Below, in pieces: positions 49,901-61,826 of a stretch of 64,000 nucleotides of DNA. The position numbers and the translations under genes were made by a program. Under the pieces are notes generated by a model. The model did no database searches. It was not told where the DNA came from and saw only the letters and a list, made by a program, of their open reading frames with translations. The DNA comes from Cladorhizidae sp. MBARI D1340-BT2 (lineage: Eukaryota > Porifera > Demospongiae > Poecilosclerida > Cladorhizidae). The DNA is taken from the NCBI GenBank assembly GCA_028752905.1, contig JAQNBH010000009.1:32035442-32099441 (forward strand), read 5' to 3'. Each line of letters begins with the position of its first letter. Within the stretch, counting starts at the first letter, position 1.

Positions 49901-50383
49901 ATCTATATCAGTTGATGCACTAGAGTTACCATAATCAGCAGTCGTTGACACAGGGATATGGGACCAAGACTCGATTCTACATTAATTAGAAGGCTATTAT
50001 AAATTGAGCATTCAACTCTTAACCCTTATACTAGCTGTATATTGTATCTTACCTTTTAAAAAAAGTGGTCAGCTGGGTGCAATCACTGGGTGCTGGCCTC
50101 TACTTCCAGACATGGCAATATTGATGGCAGATGCAAAATGAATGCAAAATGACTATAATAGCTATAATATAGCTGTGGGTTTACTAGAATTTCATTCATA
50201 TTTAACAGTTTGTAGTTTAACCAAAGTGTCTATATCTAACAAAGTGTCTATATCTAACAAGTGTCTATATTTAACAAGTGTGTATATCTAACAAAGTGTC
50301 TAAGAAACTGGAGGTGGAGCTAGTGTTTAGAACGTTATGGGGGGGTTGCAACCCCAGAAACCCCCCCCCTGGATCCACCCCTG
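46933..50383 (-). mobile_element. hAT transposon, 3.45 kb, degenerate
   Basis: Both ends carry the perfect inverted repeat CAGGGGTGGATCCAGG, typical of hAT. The element splits the 34-bp array. A second, diverged left terminus (CTGGGGTGGATCGAGG, at 47293) suggests an internal duplication or nesting. It encodes a minus-strand transposase broken in at least five places. A short 18-bp repeat (about five copies of AACAAAGTGTCTATATCT) lies at 50219-50302 inside the right part. The 5 bp outside the two ends are CTTGT and ACAAG, inverted instead of direct. Confidence 0.9.
47435..49555 (-). pseudogene. hAT transposase (ZMYM1/THAP12-like, DUF4371), broken
   Basis: Minus-strand fragments in order. First, 49555-48983 has VFPEQPGRG, YQKPYSKALGKDG and a DUF4371-like region. 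Second, 48959-48543 has LPFTIIADEATDPHSNQE, CFRYVD and KTYDRASVMSSG with the catalytic acids. Third, 48528-48268 has CKTRWVERHTCFSVFEMYEP. Fourth, 48244-48035 and 48075-47780 form a helical insertion region. Last, 47767-47435 has TSAEAERSFSLLRRIKKY, the hAT C-terminal dimerisation motif. Frame changes near 49060, 48540, 48270 and 48070 and a stop near 47780 rule out a full product. Remains of a TTF-type zinc finger lie near 49500-49600. Confidence 0.9.
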
Positions 50384-50624
50384 ACAAGCTAAGGTAAGAA
50401 CTGAAAGATAACACCACCATGCGCTGTAGTTTTATCTGAATAGCTGTGAGCAGTAAGCAACTGCTCTAAATTATCATCCCATTTACAATGGCCATACCAG
50501 TCAGCATTGAAATAAAAATAAGGAGGATGACAGTAAACAGTAAAGAGATCATTGGCTATTGTTGTCAACTCTCTAGCCTTATCTGTAGTAGGCACCCAAG
50601 GAAGGTACTTAATTATTATTTTGT

Positions 50625-50826
50625 GGTTGCCACTTTAGAGCTCAATAGATTCTGCACACTTGACTGCATGAACTTGATCTGTAGCTCAAAATAGATCTCT
50701 CTGTGTGCTCACTTTTGATACTGAACTATGTAGCACAGCTATAACTGCCAAAGTGTTGTGCCACAAAATCTTGAAGGCCTGCGAGTGTTCTCATTAAAGC
50801 GCTAAAACGTGAGGGTGGTCAAGCGT
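50625..50826 (-). repeat. Dispersed repeat family, copy 4 (inverted)
   Basis: The reverse complement contains CGCTTGACCACCCTCACGTT, GAGAGATCTATTTTGAGC and CTATTGAGCTCTAAAGTGGC, matching the copies at 25386 and 42590. A G run follows at about 50836-50849. Confidence 0.6.
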
Positions 50827-51239
50827 ATTGTTCGGGGGGGGGGGGGGATTCTCCCGCAGGTACATAGCCAGGATTGCCCGGTTTTTATGACCCCGCCTGC
50901 ATTTACAACATGATATGAAGCAAATGAGATGAGAGATATATTATGTGTTATCAAGGCTAACCCATTTGTTTTGATGCAGCTGTAAAATAAAAGTAAGTAC
51001 GTTTCACACAGAAGATTTAGATGAAAAGTGGGCAACACAAGTGGTAGGTGCAAAATAAGTGATTTTTTAATGGGGCCAGAGAGATCAATTTCTGGAAATG
51101 TATTCCATGAACGAACTGTTCTTTAGTGTCTATATACCTATGATTTATCATTTATATTGGAAGGCTAGTTTACCCCTAGCTGCAGATCTATCAAACAAGA
51201 TGTATTCAGTATGTTGAAGTTTTCTGCCGAGTCTTTTAA

Positions 51240-51790
51240 GCACTTCACAAGGAAAAGGATATCATGTAATTGAAGTCACGTGGAGATAGGTAATTCCAGC
51301 GAGATTTTTATCTTATCTTGTAGTCCAAGGAATAATCTCAGAGAATAAACTTTGAGGCACGATGCTGATCTTCTCCAGATTTTTTATGTCATTGAAGAGA
51401 TGTAAATGCCAAAGTTGTGAGCAGAAAGAGAGATGAGATCTTACTCCTGCAAGATATATAAATACATGAGCGATAGGCTTGCAAGCAGATTTTGTCAATG
51501 TGGGTAGCCCATGAACAGACTTGGTCAAGGTCTTTGTAAGAAGAGGAGCAGTTTATGGTGATTCATATGTTGTTGCAGACTTACTGTACAAGGAAAAGTG
51601 GATTACTGGGCACTTGAAGGCATTCAGTCTGATCTTGCTGTTTTCACTCCAATTGGTTACTGAGTTGAGGTCCTCTTTGCAGGTGCTTTTGACAATGATC
51701 TATATAGGATGTTGATTTAGCTGGCTTTGTATCATCTGCAAATACCGTTAAAGTCAGGTTGGAAAATGAGCACATAACAGGCACATTATT
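51240..51790 (-). pseudogene. LINE reverse-transcriptase fragment
   Basis: The minus strand reads, in shifting frames, VFADDTKPAKS (the RT active-site box, about 51725-51745), then EDLNSVTNWSENSKIRLNAFKC, then KDLDQV..WATHIDKI, and VRSHLSFCSQLWHLHLFNDIKNLEK (51313-51528). This order matches the palm-to-thumb part of CR1/Jockey/L2-like non-LTR retrotransposons. There are several frame breaks and no 5' or 3' end was identified. Confidence 0.8.
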
Positions 51791-52705
51791 GCTCAATAAC
51801 GCACACTCACAGAATATATTAATTTTGCTATACAGGAGTCCAACCCTTTTTTAATGGCAATGTTTTTAAGTGCCATAACAACCTACTCCTTGATCAGAGA
51901 GACTTCAAGCTGATGTGGACTTCTCATACTGCATAAATTATAGCTAGTTACTACACAAGAAACAAGAAAGCTACCAAAAGCTTCAGGTGCAGAATCTAGA
52001 TGGAGTTACTCCACTAAGTTAATCATTCTTGTAGCACGGTGTTGGTATAGGGCGGAATTATGTACATCATGGTGTTAAGCTTTTGATCAATATGATTGTA
52101 ATAGATACTTGATACCTTAACATGTGAATAACTAAAGTCAAGTCTCCCTATCCCCAGTAATACAGAGTCACTACAGTCTACAATGACAGTCTACAATGAG
52201 TATATAGCAAGAAAGGAGCTTACAGGGGAGGCACAATCTTAAAAAAATAACATCTTTTTTACGATGTCAGCATTATACAGAGCCTGCCATAACTATATTT
52301 ATGTAGCTATTAACTCAACTATAATTATAGAATATCAGCTGATCAGTGTATACATGCTTCATTAGAAGATCACTGAAAATAGAACGGAATTAGATCATTT
52401 TCTTCATATGAAGGTAAATAACTATGTCCCCCCCCAGTAGCTAATTGTTTATTAAAGCAGCTAATTTAATACGACAAATTTGTTTGTCTACATAGGAGAT
52501 TCTGCCTTGTCTATTCTTGCTGATCCTGACTCATCAAATACCAACAAGTCGACTGGCATGCATATTCTGGGTTTGTTCTTTTTTACCTTCTGACATGTGA
52601 AGATTCACAATCTTCAGGTGTCCGAAAAACAAAAAGAAGAAACACAGAACATGGGAGTCTGTGGATTCTGTGGCCCATTGTCAAATTTTGCGTGAAATTT
52701 TTCAG
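51791..52705. other. Spacer with no firm feature
   Basis: AT-rich. A short stretch at about 52495-52568, bounded by ACATAG and GGTTTG, is open on + and could be an exon of the integrase gene to the right, but nothing in it is diagnostic. Confidence 0.3.
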
Positions 52706-54192
52706 AGGAGGAATTGTGTTATGTGGACAACAACAAATGCACAAAGAAGAAGGTCCTGATTGAGATGGCACTGGCAGCTGAGGTCCGGTAATAGGACCAC
52801 TCCAATCCAATAGGAGGCTGATGATGGGTGCACAGTACACTGAGCATAATCTCCCAATACTGTTGCTGGAATGGGATGAGAGAAGATGTTACAGATTATG
52901 TAAATATAAAATAGAATCCGTTTCTAAATAATATTGATGTTAATAGTATAACAAAGTATACAATTTTAGTATTACAGACTAGCTCTTGTGATGGATGCCA
53001 GAAGTATGAAAGCTAAAAAATACCTGATCTAAAGACAATCAAGGTGGATGAGCCCCTGGAGCTGGTCGGCATGGATCTTATTGGTAAATTGTTATCTTTC
53101 TTGTACAATGACATATTCTAAGTCGTATTCGCAATCTTCTATCCTTCAGGTCCATTACCTACCACAGAAGGTGGATACAAGTACGTGAAGACCATGATCA
53201 GCTGACTATTACGCCAAATTTGGTGACTTCTCCACCCCTCAAAGACAAACAAGGCAGTGGTGTTACAAGCAGCACAAAGACCTTCACTTCTCTTAAAAAA
53301 ATTATTGGAAACCAGAGCTATTAGTCCCCCCTTACATGGCATCTTTGTGCCATCTAATGTTCCATGTTTTTAGGTGAAGCGCTCCGGACAAACTTCTCTC
53401 TGAAACAATGTTTGAGTTTTTTTAGACCACTTTCGAATACCAAAAAATGGATATCCATCTGAGAGGGATATATCAGCTGTGATAGCTTTTAAATGACATT
53501 TTAGTGGAGCATGAAAATGGCGCATTGTTAAGCTTCCGTGCAGTGCACTAACATTAGGTTATTTAATATTACATTTATTACTAGTTCCCAAATTTAATAA
53601 TTATGTTTTTTTTGTCAATAAGGAGGTCTGTCAGAAGTTCATCCGGCTACCACACCCAAACCAACAGCCTTGACCAACCCAACTCTGAAAGTTAAGTTTG
53701 TCTTGCCAAACTGATCAATGAACACCAAACTTATTGGGATACCTTCCTCGAGGATGTCGCATCATCCCGACACAGAAGCAGGCCTCAACAAAATATAATG
53801 TTTGGATGGAACCCAATAACTCAAATGGAGGTAATATATTGATTTAATAATCAGTCAGCAACGGATGAAAACCTCCTTCCTGATGTGAACAACGCAGACG
53901 TCGAGGCAATGCTAGCAACTAGAGCCAGCATGATGACCTCCGTTGAGGAACAGATTATAAACCTAATTTCACAGATTAATTTACGTATTGCATGCAAATT
54001 ATTTTACATGCTCCAGGTTTGGCCACAATGTTGATAAGCTCAACACAAACAAAAGGACAACTGTGCCAGAAGGAAAGCCAAGGGGGGAAAATCCTTCCAG
54101 TTTGTACCAGGCGACCGTGTCCTACAGAGAGTCATGAAGAATGTTGGCTGCAAGGCAAGAAAGATGTAGCCTTTATGGATTGGTCCATACAG
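52706..54192 (+). pseudogene. Multi-exon integrase gene (Ginger/KRBA2-like), decayed
   Basis: A split gene with rve-integrase homology. Inferred exons: 52706-52787 (EELCYVDNNKCTKKKV, pre-zinc segment); 52978-53083 (CDGCQK, then KTIKVDEPLELVGMDLIG with the first catalytic D, and one TAA inside); 53150 to about 53290 (PLPTTEGGYKYVKTMI, then frame-shifted); 53623-53830 (SGYHTQTNSLDQPN, then LAKLINEHQTYWDTFLEDV); about 53855-53970; and about 54016-54192 (FQFVPGDRVLQRV.., WIGPYR, a GPY-type C-terminus). Intron edges are GT/AG and in phase. The expected catalytic E after HPQTNGLD is Q, and stops interrupt several exons, so it is a pseudogene. The HH half of the zinc finger was not found. Confidence 0.75.
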
Positions 54193-54371
54193 GTAAGAAC
54201 AAGGTAAAATAATTGTGCGGCAGAATGACTCTCATCAGCATGTGGCCTTGCTGTGCTGCAAGACAGAGGACAGCCTAAAGATCCATGTTCCCTAACCAAC
54301 TCCAACCTCACCAGACTAATGAGGTTGGATACAACATCAACTTTGCCATTACACAATCATCTTCTCCAGTA

Positions 54372-54910
54372 CTATGCCAGCCACTGTGTCACTCACTATA
54401 CCACTCACTATGCCACTCACTATGCCACTCACTATGCCAGCCACTATGCCACTCACCACTATGTCACTCACTATGCCAGCCACTATTCCAGCCACTATGC
54501 CACTCACTATGCCAGCCACTATGCCACTCACCACTATGTCACTCACTATGCCAGCCACTATTCCAGCCACTATGCCACTCACTATGCCAGCCACTATGTC
54601 ACTCACTATGCCAGCCACTATGCCACTTACTATGCCAGCCACTATGCCAGCTACTATGCCAGGCACTGTGTCACTCACTATGCCAGCCACTATGCCACTC
54701 ACTATGCCAGCCACTTTGTCACTCACTGAATTTGCCACTCAATATGCCAGCTACTATGCCAGGCACTGTGTCACTCACTGTGCCTCTCACTGTCTCACTG
54801 TGCCACTCACTGTGGCACTCACTATACCAGCAACTATATCAATCACGATACCAGCCACTACACCCACCATTACATCAACCGCTATGCCAGCCACTACACC
54901 AACTGCTACC
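54372..54910. repeat. 12/24-bp minisatellite
   Basis: Units of CACTATGCCAGC and CACTATGCCACT type, in 12-bp steps with a larger period of about 75 bp in the middle. It lies in or after the integrase pseudogene. Open in several frames, not coding. Confidence 0.92.
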
Positions 54911-55174
54911 TAAGCAGACAATGTGCAAGAAAAACCAAAAAAAGTTGGTGAACCAGATACGTATAAGCCTTGTGTTGGAAGACAGCACCAAAAGTATGAA
55001 GTATGTAAGTCCCTGTTACAAGGCGCCACACACAACCAAAACATGTAGGAAAACACAAACACTTTACAATTAGCTTGTTTGGTGGTGCTAGACTCGACAT
55101 TAACAGTGCAGTGGGAAGTCTACAAAAACAGGTTGGTGGCTTTGTGGCCTGTTTGCTATCGTGTTTACAACTTC

Positions 55175-56668
55175 CATGTGTGCAAGCCTCTCTCCTCGGC
55201 AGTATTTTTGATGGTTGCCACTTCCCTGTGTGCAGGCCTCTCTCCTCGGCAGTATTTTTGTTCCCTGTGTGCAGGCCTCTCTCCTCAGCAGTGTCTTGAC
55301 GGTGGCCACTTCCCTGTGTGTAGGCCTCTCCTCAAATGTCTTGATGGTGGCCACTTCCCTGTGTGCAGGCCTCTCTCCTCAGCAGTGTCTTGACGGTGGC
55401 CACTTCCCTGTGTGTAGGCCTCTCCTCAAATGTCTTGATGGTTGCCACTTCCCTGTGTGCAGGCCTCTCCTCAGCAGTGTGTTGATGGTGGCCACTTCCC
55501 TGTGTGTAGGCCTCTCTCCTCAGCAGTATCTTGATGGTGGCCACTTCCCTGTGTGCAGGCCTCTCTCCTCAGCAGTATCTTGATGGTGGCCAATTCCCTG
55601 TGTGCAGGCCTCTCTCCTCAGCAGAGTCTCTGATGGTTGCCACTTGCCTGTGTGCAGGCCTCTCTCCTCAGCAGTGTCTTGATGGTTGCCACTTCCCTGT
55701 GTGCAGGCCTCTCTCCTCAGTGGTGTCTTGATGGTTGCCACTTCCCTGTGTGCAGGCCTCTCTCCTCAGTGGTGTCTTGATGGTTGCCACTTCCCTGTGT
55801 GCAGGCCTCTCTCCTCAGCAGAGTCTCTGATGGTTGCCACTTCCCTGTGTGCAGGCCTCTCTCCTCAGCAGTGTCTTGATGGTTGCCACTTCCCTGTGTG
55901 CAGGCCTCTCTCCTCAGTGGTGTCTTGATGGTTGCCACTTCCCTGTGTGCAGGCTTCTCTCCTCAGTGGTGTCTTGATGGTTGCCACTTCCCTGTGTGCA
56001 GGCCTCTCTCCTCAGCAGAGTCTCTGATGGTTGCCACTTCCCTGTGTGCAGGCCTCTCTCCTCAGCAGTGTCTTGATGGTTGCCACTTCCCTGTGTGCAG
56101 GCCTCTCCTCAGCAGAGTCTCTGATGGTTGCCACTTCCCTGTGTGCAGGCCTCTCTCCTCAGCAGAGTCTCTGATGGTTGCTACTTCCCTGTGTGCAGGC
56201 CTCTCTCCTCAGCAGTGTCTTGACGGTGGCCACTTCCCTGTGTGCAGGCCTCTCTCCTCAGCAGAGTCTCTGATGGCTGCCACTTCCCTGTGTGCAGGCC
56301 TCTCTCCTCAGCAGTATCTTGATGGTGGCCCCACTTCCCTGTGTGCAGGCCTCTCTCCTCAGCAGAGTCTCTGATGGTTGCCACTTCCCTGTGTGCAGGC
56401 CTCTCTCCTCAGCAGAGTCTCTGATGGTTGCCACTTCCCTGTGTGCAGGCCTCTCTCCTCAGCGGTGTCTTGACGTTGCCACTTCCCTGTGTGCAGGCCT
56501 CTCCTCAGCAGAGTCTCTGATGGCTGCCACTTCCCTGTGTGCAGGCCTCTCTCCTCAGCGGTGTCTTGACGTTGCCACTTCCCTGTGTGCAGGCCTCTCC
56601 TCAGCAGAGTCTCTGATGGCTGCCACTTCCCTGTGTGCAGGCCTCTCTCCTCAGTAGTGTCTCTGTGT
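55175..56668. repeat. 49-bp minisatellite (about 31 copies)
   Basis: The unit contains GGTTGCCACTTCCCTGTGTG and CAGGCCTCTCTCCTCAGCAG, with GTGTCTTGA and GAGTCTCTGA variants and some shortened units. Each unit contains CCTCTCTCCTCAG, a 3' splice-acceptor match. It lies just before the PHD-like exon. Confidence 0.95.
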
Positions 56669-56726
56669 ATAGGACATAATGAGAAAACATGTTGTAAAAT
56701 AAGGACAAATGACACCTTTTCCTCAG

Positions 56727-56838
56727 CATGGACAACATCACAAACATCACAAAGGACATTCCTGTTTATTGCCACTGCAAGCAACTCATTGATGGATGCT
56801 CAGGGTGGTTCCATCGATCCTGCGAAGAATCTCCATGA
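56727..56838 (+). pseudogene. Shortened PHD-finger exon, probable end of the integrase gene
   Basis: After a good acceptor (ACACCTTTTCCTCAG) the sequence reads MDNITNITKDIPVYCHCKQ, then DGCSGWFHRSCEESP and TGA. C-x-C followed by C..GWFH..C is the pattern of a PHD zinc finger, but the middle Cys pair segment is missing (about ten residues fewer than usual). PHD fingers occur C-terminal to integrase in some integrase-type genes and elements, and orientation and position fit the gene at 52706-54192. The link is inferred. Confidence 0.55.
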
Positions 56839-56941
56839 AAAGTGATTCCAAAAATTAATTGAACTGTGTCTGAATGATATGTAGAATGGTATTGAGACTA
56901 ATTTAATCTTGATAATGTTGAGGCCACCACAATACAGCATA

Positions 56942-57400
<459 letters not shown>

Positions 57401-58355
57401 CTTCACCCAACAACCCCTGCTGATCCCTCAACAAACCATCAAGAAATGAACCACATCCTCCCCTTCTCCACTTCACATTAAGCACCTTTTATCACCGACC
57501 GTCTTGTCACCAATAAACCAGCCAAACCCGTTCTTATTATCAACCGCACACTTTCCTGTCCTGTACCAATCTCACATACCTTTTTACCCATCCCTTGAGA
57601 TGCTCTTGCTATTTACCTTTTCCTCCCAGTCCATCTCATTTCTAACTTCGATCATTTTCTTCCACCTAGCGAACACTGACCTGACATCCATACTTTCTTC
57701 CCAAAATCTCATACTCTTCCCCACCACTCTATTCCGTCATCTATTCTCATCTTGTTTACCACCATATTCACTAACCTGCTCTCTTCTATCACTTCCAATC
57801 TCTTACCAAACAGCAACTTCATCTCTTCCCTCATCTCCTCCAACTTCCATCCCAGATCTCCCAGCACTGCCACTCCTGATACCAACTGCTTGCTCCCATT
57901 TATTCCGATTCAGACACCAGGCAATGCATCTCAGGCTATTTATATCATCATACATTGGTAATCCAAAATCACAACGACCTTTGAAGAATCTTCAGGTTAC
58001 ATTGTTATATGCGCATGCAGCATAACATTTTTGGTAATCTGAGACCATGGCGCACCAAAGCTTGGATCCGCAATTTGCGCTGAAATCCTTGGTTTGCGCT
58101 TAACATATCTAACAACTATGAAGCCAGTTCTCCATGTCCATAGAGAGCTGTAGTATGAGTGTTTCTCTTACCAAGATTGATAATAGTTTCTGCATCGTGA
58201 CAAAAATGATGCTAAAAGCATGTTGATGTATTGAGAAGCTATGTCAAAATAAAACACCAGCATCCTTTCCTGTCAGCTAATAACCAAGTATCCCGTTCTT
58301 ACTCATTGACTGTTCACTTGCCTCAGGAAAGTGAGCTGCCTGTATAGCCATAATT
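57401..58355. other. G-poor unique segment, unidentified
   Basis: From 57401 to about 57960 the + strand is almost free of G and rich in C/T/A. Read on the minus strand it gives charged stretches (LGWKLEEMREEMKLLFGKRLE, VNKMRIDDGIEWWGRV) broken by stops. It could be a fragment of a mobile element. No family was recognised. 57960-58355 is unremarkable. Confidence 0.3.
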
Positions 58356-60840
58356 CAGGGGCAGATCCAGCAATTTAAGAAAGGGGGGGTTGTTGTGGCT
58401 ATACCTTTAACCACACCCATATATGGTAGGCCATGACTAACACCCACAATTCACATCACCAGCAAAATAATCAACACCCACAATTCAGATCATATAATCA
58501 TATCATAATAAATCAGTTGTCAAATAAAGAAGCTTGAAACAATCTTCTTGGATGGGCTTGAACAAATGCCTGACGAACTTTATCTACAGGTATTTGTTCC
58601 CCATAGTCCATGGAAATAATAGACAAACGCTTCTCACTCATAGTGGACCTCAAATAGGTCTTTATTCTTCTCAGAAGAGAAAACGACCTTTCTGCCTCAG
58701 CACTAGAAATGGGTATAATAATAGTGTGCAAGCAATTACCAGGAGGCAGTAGAATGAATCCTTCACAAGCACCAAGGGCTTGGAGCAGATTATCTGGTAG
58801 ATGAGTTTCCATATCAGAAGATGTTTCTTGCTATGCCAGAGAACATTCCACCTTCTAAGCTCATTTCCCAGTGACATTGGAAATGGAAGGTCACCTTCCC
58901 AAAGATCAAACACACACTGGTCAACAGATTCTGTTATAATAGAGGGTAAGAGGTGGAGCTGATCTTCTGAAAATCTGTCCTTCATTTGACCCAGGAGAGA
59001 ATCCAAGAGAGGGATGGCAATTGCTCTTTTATAGTGCTCCTGTGGGCTATAACTTGGGACATTAGTACGGTTCCGCTGAAGGCTCGTCTTTCTGGGAACA
59101 CATTCAGAAATACCGGCATCAGCAAGTGGAAGGATCTCAGAATTGTACCAGTAGCTAAATATTTCATCAATGTTATCTCTAGTCGTCCTGATATTTTCAA
59201 TACTGGAATCTACCATCTTGTAAGCATTGACTATATACATCATGATCTTGCTCCTGTAATTTTGAAGTTAGTGGCTTCACTTCATCGAGAACATTTTTTT
59301 GTGATAAAATGGATTGAAAACAAGAAAGCGAAGACTTCAATCCTTGAGCTTTTACTTTTGTTTCTTTGTCATCCAAAAGCAAATGTTGATACTCACTGGG
59401 TGAAATAAAAGCATCCAAAAAGGTCACAAAACATTCATACATTTCCAAAAAGATTTCAAAACAAGTATGGCGCTCCACCCAACGCATCTTACAAACATTA
59501 GGAAACTTAGAATGTCGAGATGCTGGCAAATATACATCCTAAGCTCGCTAAAAAACCCTCTGTCTCTTACTGTTGTTCAAAAACAAATACGACTCATTAA
59601 TCATGCCAATGAGGTTCCTTACTTCTTGGACTTTGCATGAATGCTATAAAAAGGTTAAGGGAGTGAGCAAAGCAATGAGTGTACAAAGTAGAGGAGAAAT
59701 TTGCTTGATCTTTGCTTGGACACCAGCTGCTGCAGAAGACATCACAGCTGCTCCAATCATAAGGCTGACCACAAATGTTACAAGCATTTGAGGGGAAGGG
59801 TGTGAAATGGATCCCAAGATTTTTTCTGCAATTGTAGAGGCATTTGCTCTCTCAATTAGGTACTCCTTAACATGAGGCTTTTGTGGAGTAGTTAGATCAA
59901 CAAACCGAACACATTCCTGATTTGCATGAGGGTCAGTTACTTCATCTGCTATGATGGTAAAAGGCAAGTCGCTTGCTTTCAGCTCATTGGTTAACTTTTC
60001 ACGTAATTTACAAGAATAATGTCATTTTGTATAGTTTTGCTTGTATACTTTTGCATTTTTATCGCAAAAAAGATGCTCTTGTAGACTAGCATTACCTTTT
60101 TCAAGGAGTTGCAATGTGGCTATAAAGTTTCCCCTATTAACAGAGCAGTCTACTTTGTCTTCCCTATGACCTCTAAAGGTAAGCCCTGCTTAGCTAAAAA
60201 CTCGACACTGTATACTATTTGGCAAAGAATTTCTGTTTTTCTCTGCATGTTTTTCTTGTTGTTTCAGAAGCCTGCTATCTACTCTACTTACAGGACTGCA
60301 ATAATTATTGCCTGAAGAGATCTGCCTGTTCTGCAGCGTGACGAGCATAGAGCTCTGCTCATGACAAATAAGAATACTATCTTTTCCTAGGGCCTTGGTG
60401 TAGGGTTTTTTGTATACTGAAAGTACTAGCAAACCAGGTTTTGCCCCTTGGCAACCTCCTCGCTCTGGAAAAAGGACACAATAGCGACAAATCCCCCCTT
60501 CAGCACGTGACTGTAAGACAACCATGGAAACTTTTTAGGCCAGTTGATGCGGGAAAGACATTGTCCAGGATTTCCCCTGCTTAGTGACTTGATGGGAGTG
60601 AAGTGTATCAGAAAGAACTGGTGCAGTGTGCAAAGTGAGGTGTTGGAATCTCTGGGTACCATTCAACACTTTCCCCAGTTTTGATTGGGGTGTCTGGATC
60701 ACTTGATAGATGATCATTGCTAATAGCATCACTAACACTACTACCTGGACCAGAGTTCATTATGGTAAACACTGCAGGGCATGTTTTCTTTGGTGCTGGC
60801 TTTTCCACAGAATTAGATTCAGCAGACCTAAAGGTTTATG
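58356..60840 (-). mobile_element. Second hAT element, right end lost
   Basis: The left terminus CAGGGGCAGATCCAGCAATT at 58356 is a diverged version of the end at 46933 and is followed by the same G run. Minus-strand transposase fragments run to about 60808. No matching right terminus was found before the LINE sequence starting near 60900, so that end is probably deleted or replaced. Confidence 0.82.
58513..60808 (-). pseudogene. hAT transposase (DUF4371 type), broken, second copy
   Basis: Related to the copy at 47435-49555 but clearly diverged. Minus-strand order: N-terminus at 60808-60608 (KPAPKKTCPAVFTIMNSGPG); TTF-type finger region near 60440-60560 (KKFPWLSYS, then FCRYC in a shifted frame); 60525-60190 (YKKPYTKALGKDS); 59967-59644 (MPFTIIADEVTDPHANQE); 59529-59197 (CKMRWVERHTCFEIFLEMYE); 59243-58671; and 58812-58513 (SSAEAERSFSLLRRIKTYLR, dimerisation motif). 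At least five frame changes or stops. Confidence 0.88.
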
Positions 60841-60899
60841 AAGTTATTATTCCATCCTATTCCTAGTATATAAATGGTACTAAACTGGTTTCCTTGTCA

Positions 60900-61826
60900 G
60901 CTTCATGCACTCATCCGCACGCTGGCAACACGTCCGGTTTAGCCACACACACTAATATGGTGTTCGTCAAGGTGGAGTTTTGTCTCCGATTCTTTTCACT
61001 GTCTACCTGGATGTACTAATTTCTAGGTTAGCTCATGCTGGTATTGGATGCCATTTCTCTCATCACTTTGTTGGAGTGCTCTGTTATGCAGATGACATTG
61101 TTTTGCTTGCTCCTTCCCTCAATGCACTTCGTATTCAGCTCTCTATTTGTGAACAGTTCTCTAAAGAGTATCTTGTACAATTCAATACTGCCAAAACTCA
61201 GCTACTTTTTTCAATCGCTCTCAACTGTCTGCTTGCTCTGCTATCATTCAGCAACTCTGTAACATATTTAGGTCACACTCTGACCAGCAATTTGAGTGAT
61301 TCTGATGATATTTCTAATGCTTGTATCGGAAAGCTAACTGTGTCCTTCAGACGTTTTCTCCCTGCAGTCCTGTTATCAAAACCTTATTGTTCGAGACATA
61401 CTGTATGTCACTCTCTGGAGTAGTCACTTGGAATCTTAGTTGCAAGCAGTTGGGGTCATTAGAGATCGTGTTCAACAACATCCTGAGAAAAATTTGGAAC
61501 CTACCGAGACAGGGATTGTACATCAAATTGCTGACCGTTTAATCAAGAGGTTGTTTCATTTTATTAAACGAGCTAGCAAATCAGATTTGTTTCTCATCAG
61601 ACACATGTATGATTATTGCCACAATAAAATCTACACCACAGGATATTACATTCATTATTATATCCAAGATGTCAACTGTGCTGATACTGTTCGTTATTTG
61701 TGCATGTTTCGTTCTCAATCTCTCTCCATTTTTTGATACACTCCATGTTGATCATCTTCTATCTCTCATATTGTAATGTATATAATCATTGCACCTTCAC
61801 TGGTGTGTTATCCAATTATAATAACC

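Noticed and set aside
52583..52840. Minus-strand 85-codon frame
   Set aside because: The opposite strand carries an integrase-like exon with matching splice sites; no similarity was seen for the minus frame.
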